Origin: Candidatus Aminicenantota bacterium
GTDB lineage: Bacteria > Acidobacteriota > Aminicenantia > Aminicenantales > Saccharicenantaceae
Reading direction: 5' to 3'
Length of the DNA stretch: 15,544 nt
Assembly (NCBI GenBank): GCA_026393955.1
Contig: JAPKZE010000025.1
Coordinates: forward strand, 1-15,544
Shown here piece after piece: positions 1 to 10,355 of the stretch (the stretch's first letter is position 1; each line of letters begins with the position of its first letter). The position numbers and the translations under genes are program-made. The notes beneath the pieces were generated by a model, which had not been told where the DNA came from, did not search any database, and worked only from the letters and a program-made list of their open reading frames with translations.

Positions 1-2629
1 TGTCGTGGACGACCCCCAGATCCAGATAGGCCCTCCCTTCGGGAACCCGGGTCAGCTCGAGTGTTTTCCGGTAGGTGGCTATGCCGGAATAGTATTTGAT
101 CCCCGGTTCCGGCCGCGTCGTCCAGTCCTGCAGATCACCGAAAGCGATCTTCTCCGGCCCGCCCCACTTCGGATCGAACGCGACGTCCCATGGGCCGGAA
201 AGCTCCTGGGCCGTCTTCAGGTCCGCGAAATTCCTTCCCGTTTTCGAGGCCGGTTTTCCGGCTTTCCCGCCGAACACGACGAAGTAGCTCTGGAAGGCGT
301 CGAACTCCAGGGGTATGACCGTCAGGCCGTCGGCCCGCTCAAATCGCGGCAGAGGCCGCTGCTCACCGGTCACGGGATCCCAGATCTGCGGGCTGCCTTG
401 GCCGACCCGGAAGCGGCAGTCCGCCCGGATCGGAGCGCCGGTCCGGTTGGAGACGAAGTAGATATCCCGATCCGCGGCGCGCCTGTGGCCGTAGCGCACG
501 GGGCCTGTTGCGGTGAAATCCTCCTGGACGCCCATGCCCTGCAGCAGAGCGGCCGTCAGAGGATAGGAGGGATAGAGCGGCGGGGCCGTCGTGGGCGACA
601 GCTCGCCGCCCCAATGGATCACGCCTTGGCCATAGATGCGCTTCGTCGCCGACCTTGGCGCGTCCAGGCTCCCCCAGAGGTCCCTGGCCAGAGCTTGCAC
701 ATCATCGTCACAGGCGGGATACCCCATTAAGCTGGGTGATTTGAGCGGAGGCGTACCGACCACCGTGGCCCCGGCTTTGACCAGGTCCCGTATTTTTGCG
801 AGCAGGCCCGGGGTCATCGTTTCCACCTGCGGCAGGACCATCAGACGGTACAAGCTTCCTCCCGGGAAGGCGATCAGCCCGTCCTTCACTTCTGCCCTGG
901 CCATGAGGATCTTCGGGGAGCATCCATCGAAGCCATAACCTTTCTTGTCCGCCAGCCTGCCGCTCCCCTCCAGCGCGCTGGGCGGGGGCAGAAAGACATG
1001 GGGCGTTCCCTCGGGGGTCAGATACAGCACGTCGGAAACCGAGACACCCTGGCGGAGAAGCTCGGAGCACCGGGCCAGATAGCGGTGGTAGGCCGACACC
1101 ATGGGCCACCAGGTCTGATTCCGGTGCCAGTGCACGCCGTACGGTCCCATGGTCATGCCCGGCTTATAGGCGTCACCCAGCGCCTGGTGGGCGAAGGTGT
1201 GGAAGACAAAGCGGTTGATGCCCACGCAAAAAGCCCAGTCGCCCTGATCCTTCAACGACCACGGATATGCGTCCAGGGCTTCCACGGAGGTGAACGCTTC
1301 GGCTGAGACGATCGGCCGCCCCATCAGATGCGCGACCGACGCGGATTCAAAACAACTGTAGGCGGACTCCAACGCGTTATTCCAGAACTCCGCCATCGGG
1401 ACATCCGCCACCGCGCCGAGGTCCAGGTCTCCGGCGGGATTCATGTCATAAGGCTCGATCGAAAGCGAGAGCCCGTGTTTCTGTCCGTATTTCTTCACGG
1501 CCCCGGCATGGTTCTCCAGCACCAGTTCCTGCCCGGTCAAACGAAGGTCCCAGAGGAAGCGCTCCGACATCTCGAGGCTCTGGATGACCCGGCCGGTGTA
1601 GACCGGCAGCCACGGTCGGGCATCATAGCCCCGCCGCTTCTTGAACTCGTCGAGCAACGCAGGCGTCCAGTTCTGGGCGCCGGATTCCCAGCTGTCCATG
1701 TGCAAGGTGGTCAGGCCGTGCTCCTTTGCCCGCGGTCCGATCTTTTCCAGAAGAACGCCGACAAACCGGCCGAGATGATCTTCCAGAGCCTTCGCGTCGA
1801 ACTTGTCGCTCTCCAAGCCCTCACCGGCGGAAGGGGCGGGCCGGCTGCTCGCGCCCGTGGGACGGCGGCCCATGCGGACGATCGTCCAATCCCCGGACGG
1901 GACATCCCAGTTGAGCGTTCCGTCCGGCTTGAGCTGCTTGGTGAGATCCAGGATCTCGTTCGGCGGAATGACGCCCGACGGCCCCGGCTCCGCATAGCGC
2001 GCGGAAGCCGGCAGATAGGGCTTGACCTCCTTCCTGAGGGTATAGGGACCCCGGTAGAAAAGCGCTTTTTCGTCGATGTCGGCAATGAGCGGTTTGCGGC
2101 TGGGGAAGGCCCAGATCACGACATCCTCGTAATACGGGCTGGCCAGCGTGTGCCACTCGGTCGAACGCTGCGCGGGCACGGGGAGGACCGCCGAATAGCG
2201 CTGTGGCCCTTTGAGCTCGACCGAGCTGAAGACGAGGTGCTGCATGGCCTGTTCCGGCTGGACCCAAGGGCCGCCGCTGCCGCACCAGCCCGGCCCGATC
2301 CCGAGGGTGATGTCAAGGCCCAGGCGCTCCGCGTCTCGAACGGCTTGGACGAACCGCTCCTGCCACGGCTCGCTCATGAACTTGACCGGTCCCTTGGGCA
2401 TGCCGATATCCACCTCCAGGAAGACCAGGTTGCCGAGGCCCGCCGCCTTCATGGATTCCAGGTCCGCGGTCATCTCCTTGGCGCTCAGGTTGCCGTCCAT
2501 GAAATACCAGTACACCCCGGGCCGGGCGGAGTCCGGGGGATTGAGAAACTGATTTTTCGTAGCGCACGCCGCCAAGGCCCCGCCGCAAAGCGCGCACGGA
2601 ACAAGCACCCTCAGCATTTTCTTGAACAT
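1..2629 (-). CDS. GH106 alpha-L-rhamnosidase lipoprotein (C-terminus cut by window edge)
   Basis: Probable exo-acting alpha-L-rhamnosidase of glycoside hydrolase family 106, removing terminal rhamnose from plant, algal or microbial polysaccharides. The frame is open from ATG 2629 to the left edge (876 residues, no stop), so the gene continues outside the window; family members are usually about 1000 residues or more. Residues 1-22 are a lipoprotein signal with lipobox LAAC (Cys22), so the mature protein is probably membrane-anchored and periplasmic or surface-exposed. Family-like sequence includes VYWYFMDGNL (39-48), GPGWCGSGGPWV (112-123), HMDSWES (310-316) and SAEAF (442-446). Glu315 and Glu444 are my candidates for the catalytic acid/base pair. 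Residues from about 810 look like a jelly-roll sugar-binding domain (SGPWDVAFD, then YRKTLEL). The ribosome-binding site is weak; Met5 (2617) is an alternative start. The gene lies 78 bp downstream of a secreted esterase on the same strand and probably shares its transcript. Family call is firm; substrate is inferred. Confidence 0.9.
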   Translation of the reverse strand, partial: MFKKMLRVLVPCALCGGALAACATKNQFLNPPDSARPGVYWYFMDGNLSAKEMTADLESMKAAGLGNLVFLEVDIGMPKGPVKFMSEPWQERFVQAVRDAERLGLDITLGIGPGWCGSGGPWVQPEQAMQHLVFSSVELKGPQRYSAVLPVPAQRSTEWHTLASPYYEDVVIWAFPSRKPLIADIDEKALFYRGPYTLRKEVKPYLPASARYAEPGPSGVIPPNEILDLTKQLKPDGTLNWDVPSGDWTIVRMGRRPTGASSRPAPSAGEGLESDKFDAKALEDHLGRFVGVLLEKIGPRAKEHGLTTLHMDSWESGAQNWTPALLDEFKKRRGYDARPWLPVYTGRVIQSLEMSERFLWDLRLTGQELVLENHAGAVKKYGQKHGLSLSIEPYDMNPAGDLDLGAVADVPMAEFWNNALESAYSCFESASVAHLMGRPIVSAEAFTSVEALDAYPWSLKDQGDWAFCVGINRFVFHTFAHQALGDAYKPGMTMGPYGVHWHRNQTWWPMVSAYHRYLARCSELLRQGVSVSDVLYLTPEGTPHVFLPPPSALEGSGRLADKKGYGFDGCSPKILMARAEVKDGLIAFPGGSLYRLMVLPQVETMTPGLLAKIRDLVKAGATVVGTPPLKSPSLMGYPACDDDVQALARDLWGSLDAPRSATKRIYGQGVIHWGGELSPTTAPPLYPSYPLTAALLQGMGVQEDFTATGPVRYGHRRAADRDIYFVSNRTGAPIRADCRFRVGQGSPQIWDPVTGEQRPLPRFERADGLTVIPLEFDAFQSYFVVFGGKAGKPASKTGRNFADLKTAQELSGPWDVAFDPKWGGPEKIAFGDLQDWTTRPEPGIKYYSGIATYRKTLELTRVPEGRAYLDLGVVHD

Positions 2630-2656
2630 GTCAGTTGGCACCCGTCGGTTCAAGTG

Positions 2657-2672
2657 ATCGAGCCGGATCGAT
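2657..2672. repeat. Imperfect 16-bp palindrome upstream of the rhamnosidase gene
   Basis: ATCGAGCCGGATCGAT pairs with itself at 7 of 8 positions. It lies in the 78-bp spacer between the esterase stop and the rhamnosidase start, about 30 bp before the latter. Size and symmetry suit an operator for a dimeric regulator of sugar-utilisation genes, but a 16-bp near-palindrome can arise by chance and no regulator gene is in the window. Confidence 0.25.
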
Positions 2673-2707
2673 AGGATAGCCTCCGTTAAATAACTGCCCC
2701 AAGCGTT

Positions 2708-4273
2708 TCACTTCGCGATTGAACTCGCGGGCGCTTTCTTGCGATGGGCGTCGAAAAATTCGATGGCGGCCGCGAGGTTCGGTTCGACAACGTTGACGTG
2801 ACTCCCGCCGGGGACTTCGATATAGGTGTGTTCGACGCCTTGTGCCTTCAGCTCGGCGACCATGGCCCGGGAGAGAGCCACGGGCAGCGTCAAATCCGCG
2901 TCGCCATGGACGATAAATTCCGGGATGTGCTTCATGCCGGCTACGGTCGAAGGAACGCCGTATCCCGAGAACAGCGCCAAGGCAGCCCAGATGTCGGGAT
3001 ATTTCGCGCCCAGGTGCCAAGTGCCCATGGCCCCCATAGAATGGCCCATGAGGTAGATCCGCGAGGCATCCACCGCGTAGTCTCTCTTCATCAGGCTGAG
3101 GACGTTCATCACGTCCTGCTCGCTGAGCTCCAGCTTGCGTTGAGCGCTCCCGCCGGCAGCCATGCCCGGCACGGTCACGCCGTAGAATCCGTCCAGCCGA
3201 TAGCCGAGCGGTGCGGCGACGAGATAGCCGTGCGCTTCGGCAAGCTTAGGCAGAACTTTTCCGTAGGAGTCGAAAAACGAGTCTTCCGTGGCGCCGAGCC
3301 CGTGCAGGGCGATGATCAGGGGAAAGGCAGCCCGCCCGTCGTATTTCGTTGGAACATAGACACGATACGGCATGATCTCGCCCGCCCCCTCCAGAAGATA
3401 ATGCCGCTCCATGTCTCCCTTTCGGCCGTCGAACGGGTCTTTTCCCGATCGCAGGGCGGCCAGGACCGACTCGGCGGCGGACAGTTCCTCGGCGACTTGG
3501 AAGCCGCCGATTTCCATCTTGCCCCGATTCACGTCCCGGATGCGCTCGACAGGATAGAGCACGTCGGCCAGGCGAGCCTTGAAACCCCGGATCTTTTTCA
3601 ACCCGGCTTCGATCGATCGCAGCCGGTCGGCCAAGCCGCCCCGCAATTCGACGGCCAGGGATGCCGCGCCGAGGGTCTTGTCCCGGTCGAAGACCTCCGC
3701 CTGGACGACATAGGCGCCGTCTTCAATGCCCGTCCAATCGAGCTCGATCCGGCCAGGCTCGTCCAGAAGGTCGCCGCTCAGCCCCTCCTGAGTCGCGAGA
3801 TCCTTGATCTTGTCCCCAGGCTGGAAACCGAGGGCCGCGCGGCGGGGACGATGCAGGGACACCCGGGCCGTGAGCGGGCCGACGATCTGGAGCCGCGGAG
3901 CATAGATATGTTCGATGCGGATGGAACCGGGCTGCTTGGAATCCAGAACGACCGCCTCGGCGCGCAGGACCAGCGAATTCGAGAAGTCCAGATCGTCGGT
4001 CCATTCCCGGCCCGCTAAAAGCGTCTGGCCCTGGGCCAACAGGCGTCGAACCTCGCCGGTCCGGCCCATGCGCATCGCTTCCGCGATCGCTTTGTCGATG
4101 ACGGCCAGCTGGCCTTTCAGATCGCCCTGGGGATTGGCTTGTGATTTCGCCGCGTTATAAACGAGGCGCGCGACAGACAGGTTCGGCCGGGCCTGCGCCG
4201 CCGCGTTCGTCGCCATGACGGGCACGATCAACAGGGCCAGAAGGGCTTTGCCAAGCTGCTCTTTTCTATTCAT
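2708..4273 (-). CDS. Secreted alpha/beta-hydrolase esterase with a large N-terminal extension
   Basis: A 521-residue secreted serine hydrolase, probably an esterase of the PHB-depolymerase/feruloyl-esterase-like type. Residues 1-28 are a signal peptide ending AQA. Residues 30-290 form a helical and beta-rich region that I do not recognise. The C-terminal 230 residues are an alpha/beta-hydrolase fold: HGLG (324-327, oxyanion region), nucleophile elbow GHSMG (Ser412), HGDAD (Asp460 likely acid) and GGSH (His492). The triad is therefore complete. ATG 4273 is chosen over an in-frame start 66 bp upstream because a GGAG lies about 7 nt before it, the signal peptide begins there, and a sigma70-like promoter lies only 37-66 bp upstream and would fall inside a longer reading frame. 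The gene precedes a GH106 rhamnosidase, so it may deacylate the same polysaccharide; a peptidase or lipase role cannot be excluded. Confidence 0.85.
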   Translation of the reverse strand: MNRKEQLGKALLALLIVPVMATNAAAQARPNLSVARLVYNAAKSQANPQGDLKGQLAVIDKAIAEAMRMGRTGEVRRLLAQGQTLLAGREWTDDLDFSNSLVLRAEAVVLDSKQPGSIRIEHIYAPRLQIVGPLTARVSLHRPRRAALGFQPGDKIKDLATQEGLSGDLLDEPGRIELDWTGIEDGAYVVQAEVFDRDKTLGAASLAVELRGGLADRLRSIEAGLKKIRGFKARLADVLYPVERIRDVNRGKMEIGGFQVAEELSAAESVLAALRSGKDPFDGRKGDMERHYLLEGAGEIMPYRVYVPTKYDGRAAFPLIIALHGLGATEDSFFDSYGKVLPKLAEAHGYLVAAPLGYRLDGFYGVTVPGMAAGGSAQRKLELSEQDVMNVLSLMKRDYAVDASRIYLMGHSMGAMGTWHLGAKYPDIWAALALFSGYGVPSTVAGMKHIPEFIVHGDADLTLPVALSRAMVAELKAQGVEHTYIEVPGGSHVNVVEPNLAAAIEFFDAHRKKAPASSIAK

Positions 4274-4309
4274 ACGAACTCCACTGAGGATCATGAGTCT
4301 GCATTCGGG

Positions 4310-4339
4310 AGTGTAGGGCCGGGCGCCGGGCCCTGTCAA
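4310..4339 (-). promoter_or_regulatory. Sigma70-like promoter of the esterase/rhamnosidase pair
   Basis: On the minus strand a perfect TTGACA (4339-4334) is followed after an 18-bp spacer by TACACT (4315-4310), four of six matches to TATAAT. Transcription would start near 4303, giving a leader of about 30 nt that carries the GGAG ribosome-binding site of the esterase gene. It separates this pair from the upstream housekeeping run. Confidence 0.6.
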
Positions 4340-4344
4340 ATCCG

Positions 4345-4374
4345 AGGCCGGTTCAGCCGGCCTGCCCGAAGGCC
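4345..4374 (-). terminator. Two overlapping hairpins after the racemase gene (possible weak terminator)
   Basis: Read on the minus strand, hairpin A (4374-4359) has stem GGCCT/AGGCC with a 6-nt loop. Hairpin B (4363-4345) has a perfect 7-bp stem AGGCCGG/CCGGCCT with a 5-nt loop. They share 4359-4363, so only one can form at a time. Hairpin B is followed by CGGATTT, not a proper T-tract, so intrinsic termination would be weak. The pair lies 42 to 72 bp past the racemase stop and directly upstream of the esterase -35 box. Confidence 0.35.
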
Positions 4375-4416
4375 TGAAGAGGGGCTGTCAACGATCAACG
4401 ACGATGACGGAGGCGA

Positions 4417-5109
4417 TCAGCCCAGGGCGAACTCGACCGCGGCCGCGGCGTGGAGGGCCGTCGTGTCGAAGACCGGGAGGGGGCTGTCCTTCTGCTTGAC
4501 CAGGAGCGGGATCTCCGTGCAGCCCAGGATGACGCCCTGGGCCCCGCGACGCCTCAGATCCTCGATGATCTCGACGTAGGCCGCGCGGGACTCGTCCCGG
4601 ATCGTCCCGTAGGTCAGCTCCTTGTAGATGACGTCGTGAACGAGCGTCCGGCCCGCCTCGTCGGGGACGAGGACCTTGAGGCCGTGGGAGGTCTCGAGCC
4701 GGCCCCGGTAGAAGTCGAGTTCCATGGTGTAGCGCGTGCCGAGGAGGCCGACCGTGTCCAGGCCCGCCCGCTTGACAGCCACAGCCGTGGCGTCGGCGAT
4801 GTGGATGATCGGGATGCGGATGGCCCGGGCGATGTCGTCGGCCAGGCGGTGCATCGTGTTCGTGCAGATGACCAGGCCCTCCGCGCCCGCGTCCTCGAGG
4901 CGCCTGGCCCACTCCCCCATCAGCCGGCCCATGCCGGCCCAGTCGCCCCGCTCCTGCATCTTTTCGACGGGCACGAAATCGATCGACAGCAGCAGCAGCT
5001 CGGCCGAGTGGGAGCCGCCCAGCCGCTCCTGGACTCCGGCGTTGATGAGCCGGTAGTAATCGACCGTGGAGTGCCAGGTCATCCCGCCGAGCAGGCCGAG
5101 CGTCTTCAC
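4417..5109 (-). CDS. Aspartate/glutamate racemase family protein (YgeA-like)
   Basis: A 230-residue cytoplasmic PLP-independent amino-acid racemase of the Asp/Glu/hydantoin racemase superfamily, the usual length for the YgeA/aspartate racemase group. The N-terminus KTLGLLGGMTW is the family signature. The two catalytic cysteines are present: Cys82 in ICTNTMH and Cys197 in GCTEIPLL, about 115 residues apart and one in each pseudo-symmetric half. Such enzymes interconvert L- and D-forms of aspartate, glutamate or other amino acids; the substrate cannot be read from sequence. The start is GTG, preceded by AGGCGG that overlaps the rho stop codon. Only 9 nt separate the two genes, so translation is probably coupled to rho. 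A link to D-amino acids in peptidoglycan is possible but not shown. Confidence 0.88.
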   Translation of the reverse strand: MKTLGLLGGMTWHSTVDYYRLINAGVQERLGGSHSAELLLLSIDFVPVEKMQERGDWAGMGRLMGEWARRLEDAGAEGLVICTNTMHRLADDIARAIRIPIIHIADATAVAVKRAGLDTVGLLGTRYTMELDFYRGRLETSHGLKVLVPDEAGRTLVHDVIYKELTYGTIRDESRAAYVEIIEDLRRRGAQGVILGCTEIPLLVKQKDSPLPVFDTTALHAAAAVEFALG

Positions 5110-5118
5110 GGGGTCCGC

Positions 5119-6444
5119 CTATTGGCCCTTGGTCATCTGGTTCATGAACTCCTGGTTGGTCTTGGTTTTGCCGAGCTTGTCGATGAGGAGCTCGACCGCC
5201 TCGACCTCGTTCATCTGGCTGAGGACCTTGCGCAGGACCCAGATCCGGTTGAGGTCGGCCTCCTCGATGAGGAGCTCCTCTTTCCGGGTCCCGGACCGGC
5301 TGATGTCGATGGCCGGGAAGACCCGCTTGTCGACCAGGCGCCGGTCGAGGTTGATCTCCATATTACCCGTGCCCTTGAACTCCTCGAAGATGACCTCGTC
5401 CATCCGGCTGCCCGTGTCGACCAGGGCCGTGGCCAGGATGGTCAGCGAGCCGCCCTCCTCGATCTTGCGGGCCGAGCCGAAGAACTTTTTGGGCTTGTGC
5501 AGGGCGTTGGCGTCGATGCCGCCCGACAGGACCTTGCCCGAGGGCGGGACGATGGCGTTGTGGGCCCGGGCCAGCCGGGTGATCGAGTCGAGCAGGATGA
5601 CGACATCCCGCTTGATCTCGACCAGGCGCTTGGCCTTCTCCAGAACGATATTGGCGACCTGGGCGTTGCGCGTCGGCGGCTCGTCGAAGGTCGAGGCCAC
5701 GACCTCGCCGTTGACGCTCCGCTTGAAGTCGGTGACCTCCTCGGGCCGCTCGGCGATGAGCAGGACGATGAGGAAGATCTCGGGGTGGTTCTTCTCGATC
5801 GACTTGGCGATCGTCTTGAGGATGGTCGTCTTGCCGGCCCGGGGCGGCGAGACGATGAGGCCGCGCTGGCCCTTGCCGACGGGCGTCAGGAGCTCCATGA
5901 CCCGCGCGTTCATGTTCTTGGGATTGCCGTCCTGGAGCTTGATCATCTCGAACGGATAGAGGGGGGTCAGGGCCTCGAAGTGGACGTTCCGGCGCTCCTC
6001 GATGATGACGTCGGGGTGCAGGAAGTTGACGGCCTCGATCTTGATCAGGGCGAAGTACTTTTCGCCGTTCTTGGGGGCCCGGACGACGCCGGAGATGGTA
6101 TCGCCCGTGCGCAGCTGGAACTTGCGGATCTGGGACGGCGAGACGTAGATGTCGTCGGGGCTGGGCAGGTAGCTGAACTCGGGCGCCCGCAGGAAGCCGA
6201 AGCCGTCCTCCAGGCACTCGAGGACGCCTTCCGAGAACAGCAGGCCCTGCTTCTTGGCCTGGGCCTCGAGGATCTTGAAGACCAGGTGGTGCTTGGTCGA
6301 AGCCTCGATCTCGTCATCGGGCAGGCCGACCGCTTCGGCGACCTTGGACAGGGCTCCGATCGCGCAGGCCTCGAGCTCGGTGAGGTTGTAGTCCTTGTTG
6401 GCGGGCGGGGGCGCCTCGACGCTGTCGGTCTTCTTCGTCACCAT
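5119..6444 (-). CDS. rho: Transcription termination factor Rho
   Basis: A 441-residue Rho, close to the usual length, the hexameric RNA-dependent ATPase that releases RNA from stalled polymerase. Domains in order: Rho-N helical bundle (about 20-65); cold-shock-like RNA-binding domain (about 68-140) with the RNP-like DGFGFLR (80-86); RecA-type ATPase (about 150-425). Walker A is SPPRAGKTT (199-207, Lys205) and Walker B is VVILLD (Asp286). ERPEEVTDF (232-240) and the Q-loop region SGGIDANALHKPKKFFGSAR (307-326) are intact. There is no large N-terminal insertion of the kind seen in some Actinobacteria and Bacteroidota. The ATG has GGAGAAGG about 8 nt upstream. It sits 58 bp after lon and directly before the racemase gene. 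Confidence 0.98.
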   Translation of the reverse strand: MVTKKTDSVEAPPPANKDYNLTELEACAIGALSKVAEAVGLPDDEIEASTKHHLVFKILEAQAKKQGLLFSEGVLECLEDGFGFLRAPEFSYLPSPDDIYVSPSQIRKFQLRTGDTISGVVRAPKNGEKYFALIKIEAVNFLHPDVIIEERRNVHFEALTPLYPFEMIKLQDGNPKNMNARVMELLTPVGKGQRGLIVSPPRAGKTTILKTIAKSIEKNHPEIFLIVLLIAERPEEVTDFKRSVNGEVVASTFDEPPTRNAQVANIVLEKAKRLVEIKRDVVILLDSITRLARAHNAIVPPSGKVLSGGIDANALHKPKKFFGSARKIEEGGSLTILATALVDTGSRMDEVIFEEFKGTGNMEINLDRRLVDKRVFPAIDISRSGTRKEELLIEEADLNRIWVLRKVLSQMNEVEAVELLIDKLGKTKTNQEFMNQMTKGQ

Positions 6445-6475
6445 GTGTGGTCCTTCTCCCAGGTGGATTGCCGGT

Positions 6476-6498
6476 CTCGATTATCGAGTCAAAAAAAA
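6476..6498 (-). promoter_or_regulatory. A/T-rich lon-rho spacer: T8 tract, small palindrome, possible -10 box
   Basis: The 58-bp spacer between lon and rho stands out in a GC-rich window. On the minus strand an eight-T tract (6498-6491), just after the lon stop, is followed by the 13-nt palindrome CTCGATAATCGAG (6488-6476). That palindrome contains GATAAT (6485-6480), five of six matches to a -10 box. No good -35 lies at the right distance and no GC-rich hairpin precedes the T tract. A weak rho promoter or regulatory leader is possible; an intrinsic terminator is not supported. Confidence 0.3.
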
Positions 6499-6502
6499 GT
6501 GT

Positions 6503-8947
<2,445 letters not shown>

Positions 8948-8964
8948 GATCACGCTCCGGGCCC

Positions 8965-8979
8965 GCCGGGGCCCCCGGC
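8965..8979 (-). repeat. GC-only near-palindrome in the lon leader
   Basis: GCCGGGGCCCCCGGC reads almost identically on both strands (7-bp arms around a single base). It ends 17 bp before the lon ATG, with the GGAG ribosome-binding site just downstream. In RNA it could fold as a small GC hairpin beside the ribosome-binding site. It may only reflect base composition. Confidence 0.3.
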
Positions 8980-9077
8980 CGTTTCAGGCATATGGCTCAA
9001 CCGGGCGTCTGGAACCGAGCCGATTTATCGCCGATCCGACACGCCCATCGAAAAGCCGCGGGGTTTGAAAGCCTTGG

Positions 9078-10355
9078 TCAACCAATTATAGACGTTTTCA
9101 ATAGAAAGTCAACAGTCTTTCGAAAGAGCAGATTTTCCACCATTTCCTCGTGCCGGTGCTCGTCCCGACGGATCATTTCGGCCAGGACCTTCTCGGAGAC
9201 GTTGTTGGCCTTGGCCAAGCTGACGATCTCGGCCTGGACCTCCTCCGCCGATACCCCCAGACCTTCCTTCTGGGCGATCTTCTCGAGAATAAGGTGGTTG
9301 CGGAGGTGATCCTCCGCCTGGCGCCTGGCCTCGATCTTCAGGTTTTCCAGGGCTTCCGGGGAGATCCGCCTGTCCCTGGAGGAGGACAGGACGCGCCGCA
9401 GGACGGACATGGTTTCCTGTTCGACCACCGATTCCGGCAACTCGAGCTTGACCCGGTCGGCGATCGCCTGGAGGACCTCCGAGGCGGTCTCGTTCTGACC
9501 GGCCCTCTCCCGGGCGGCCAGGAGCTCCTGGCGGATCCGGCCGCGAAGCGCTTCGAGGCCCTCGGCCGCCCCCAGGCTCTTGGCGAACTCGTCGTCCAAG
9601 ACGGGGAGCTTCTTCTCTTTGAGCTCCCGGAGCCGGAGGTTGTAGACGATGTCCTTTCCGGCCACTCGCTTGTTGGCGTGCTCCTTGGGATAGACGACCT
9701 CGAAGGGGCGCTCTTCTCCCGGGGTCATGCCCATGATCTTGTCGTTCAGGGCCGGCTCGTTCTCGGCGTGGCCGGCCAGCACAACGGCCTTCTCGAGGGG
9801 CAGGAGACGGCGGGTCTTCTGGTCCCGGCCCTGCATCTCGACGACGGCGTAGTCCCCGCCGGCCACTCCCCGGCCCTCGACCGGGACGTATTCGGCCGCC
9901 CGGGCCCGGATGTCCTCCATGGCCCGGTCGACGTCCGCGTCCGCCAGCTCGACCGCCTTCCGTTTGATCTGGACGGACCGGTAGTCGGGCAGTTCGAACT
10001 CGGGCAGGACCTCGAAGGCGGCCGTGCAGCGGAGGGGCTGGCCCTCCTCGTGCTTCAGGTCCCTGAGCTCCGGAACGTTGACGGGATTCAGGCGGAGGGC
10101 CTTCAATTCCTCCTCGAGGACTCTCGGGATGAGGGCGTCATAGGCGTCGTGCCGGATTTCATGGTCGAAAAGGGTCCTGACCCGTTCGCGGGGGGCGTGC
10201 CCCTTGCGGAAGCCGTCGAGCTTGGCCCGGGTCGCATAGTCCCCGAGGACCTTCTCGTACTCGGCGCGGAACTCCTCGTCGGGGATCTCGAGCTCGATCT
10301 CCTTGCGGCTCGGGCTGAGATCGGCGAGTCGGCTCTGTCTTCCTGGTGCGTTCAT
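9078..10355 (-). CDS. tig: Trigger factor, ribosome-associated chaperone
   Basis: A 425-residue trigger factor that binds nascent chains at the ribosome exit tunnel. The N-terminal ribosome-binding domain carries the signature GFRKGHAPR (48-56). A PPIase-like FKBP domain follows (about 158-245), then a helical C-terminal chaperone domain to 425. The PPIase domain looks diverged: the usual GxFIPGFE segment is replaced around GHAENEPALNDKIMGM (195-210), so prolyl isomerase activity may be weak or absent. ATG 10355 is preferred over an upstream TTG (10394) because the trigger-factor homology (SRLADLSPSRKEIELE) begins just after it. The ribosome-binding site is poor: AGGAG lies 17 nt away, with a possible weak AAAGAG nearer. 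It follows tRNA-Leu and precedes lon on the same strand. Confidence 0.96.
   Translation of the reverse strand: MNAPGRQSRLADLSPSRKEIELEIPDEEFRAEYEKVLGDYATRAKLDGFRKGHAPRERVRTLFDHEIRHDAYDALIPRVLEEELKALRLNPVNVPELRDLKHEEGQPLRCTAAFEVLPEFELPDYRSVQIKRKAVELADADVDRAMEDIRARAAEYVPVEGRGVAGGDYAVVEMQGRDQKTRRLLPLEKAVVLAGHAENEPALNDKIMGMTPGEERPFEVVYPKEHANKRVAGKDIVYNLRLRELKEKKLPVLDDEFAKSLGAAEGLEALRGRIRQELLAARERAGQNETASEVLQAIADRVKLELPESVVEQETMSVLRRVLSSSRDRRISPEALENLKIEARRQAEDHLRNHLILEKIAQKEGLGVSAEEVQAEIVSLAKANNVSEKVLAEMIRRDEHRHEEMVENLLFRKTVDFLLKTSIIG

Noticed and set aside
1328..2674. Plus-strand frames opposite the rhamnosidase gene
   Set aside because: The minus strand gives an uninterrupted 876-residue GH106 protein across the region, so these are shadows.
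6491..6498. T8 tract after lon as an intrinsic terminator
   Set aside because: No stable GC hairpin immediately precedes it on the minus strand.
8948..9077. Heat-shock control elements (CIRCE or sigma32-type boxes) upstream of lon
   Set aside because: Neither the CIRCE inverted repeat nor a sigma32-like -35/-10 pair could be found in the spacer.
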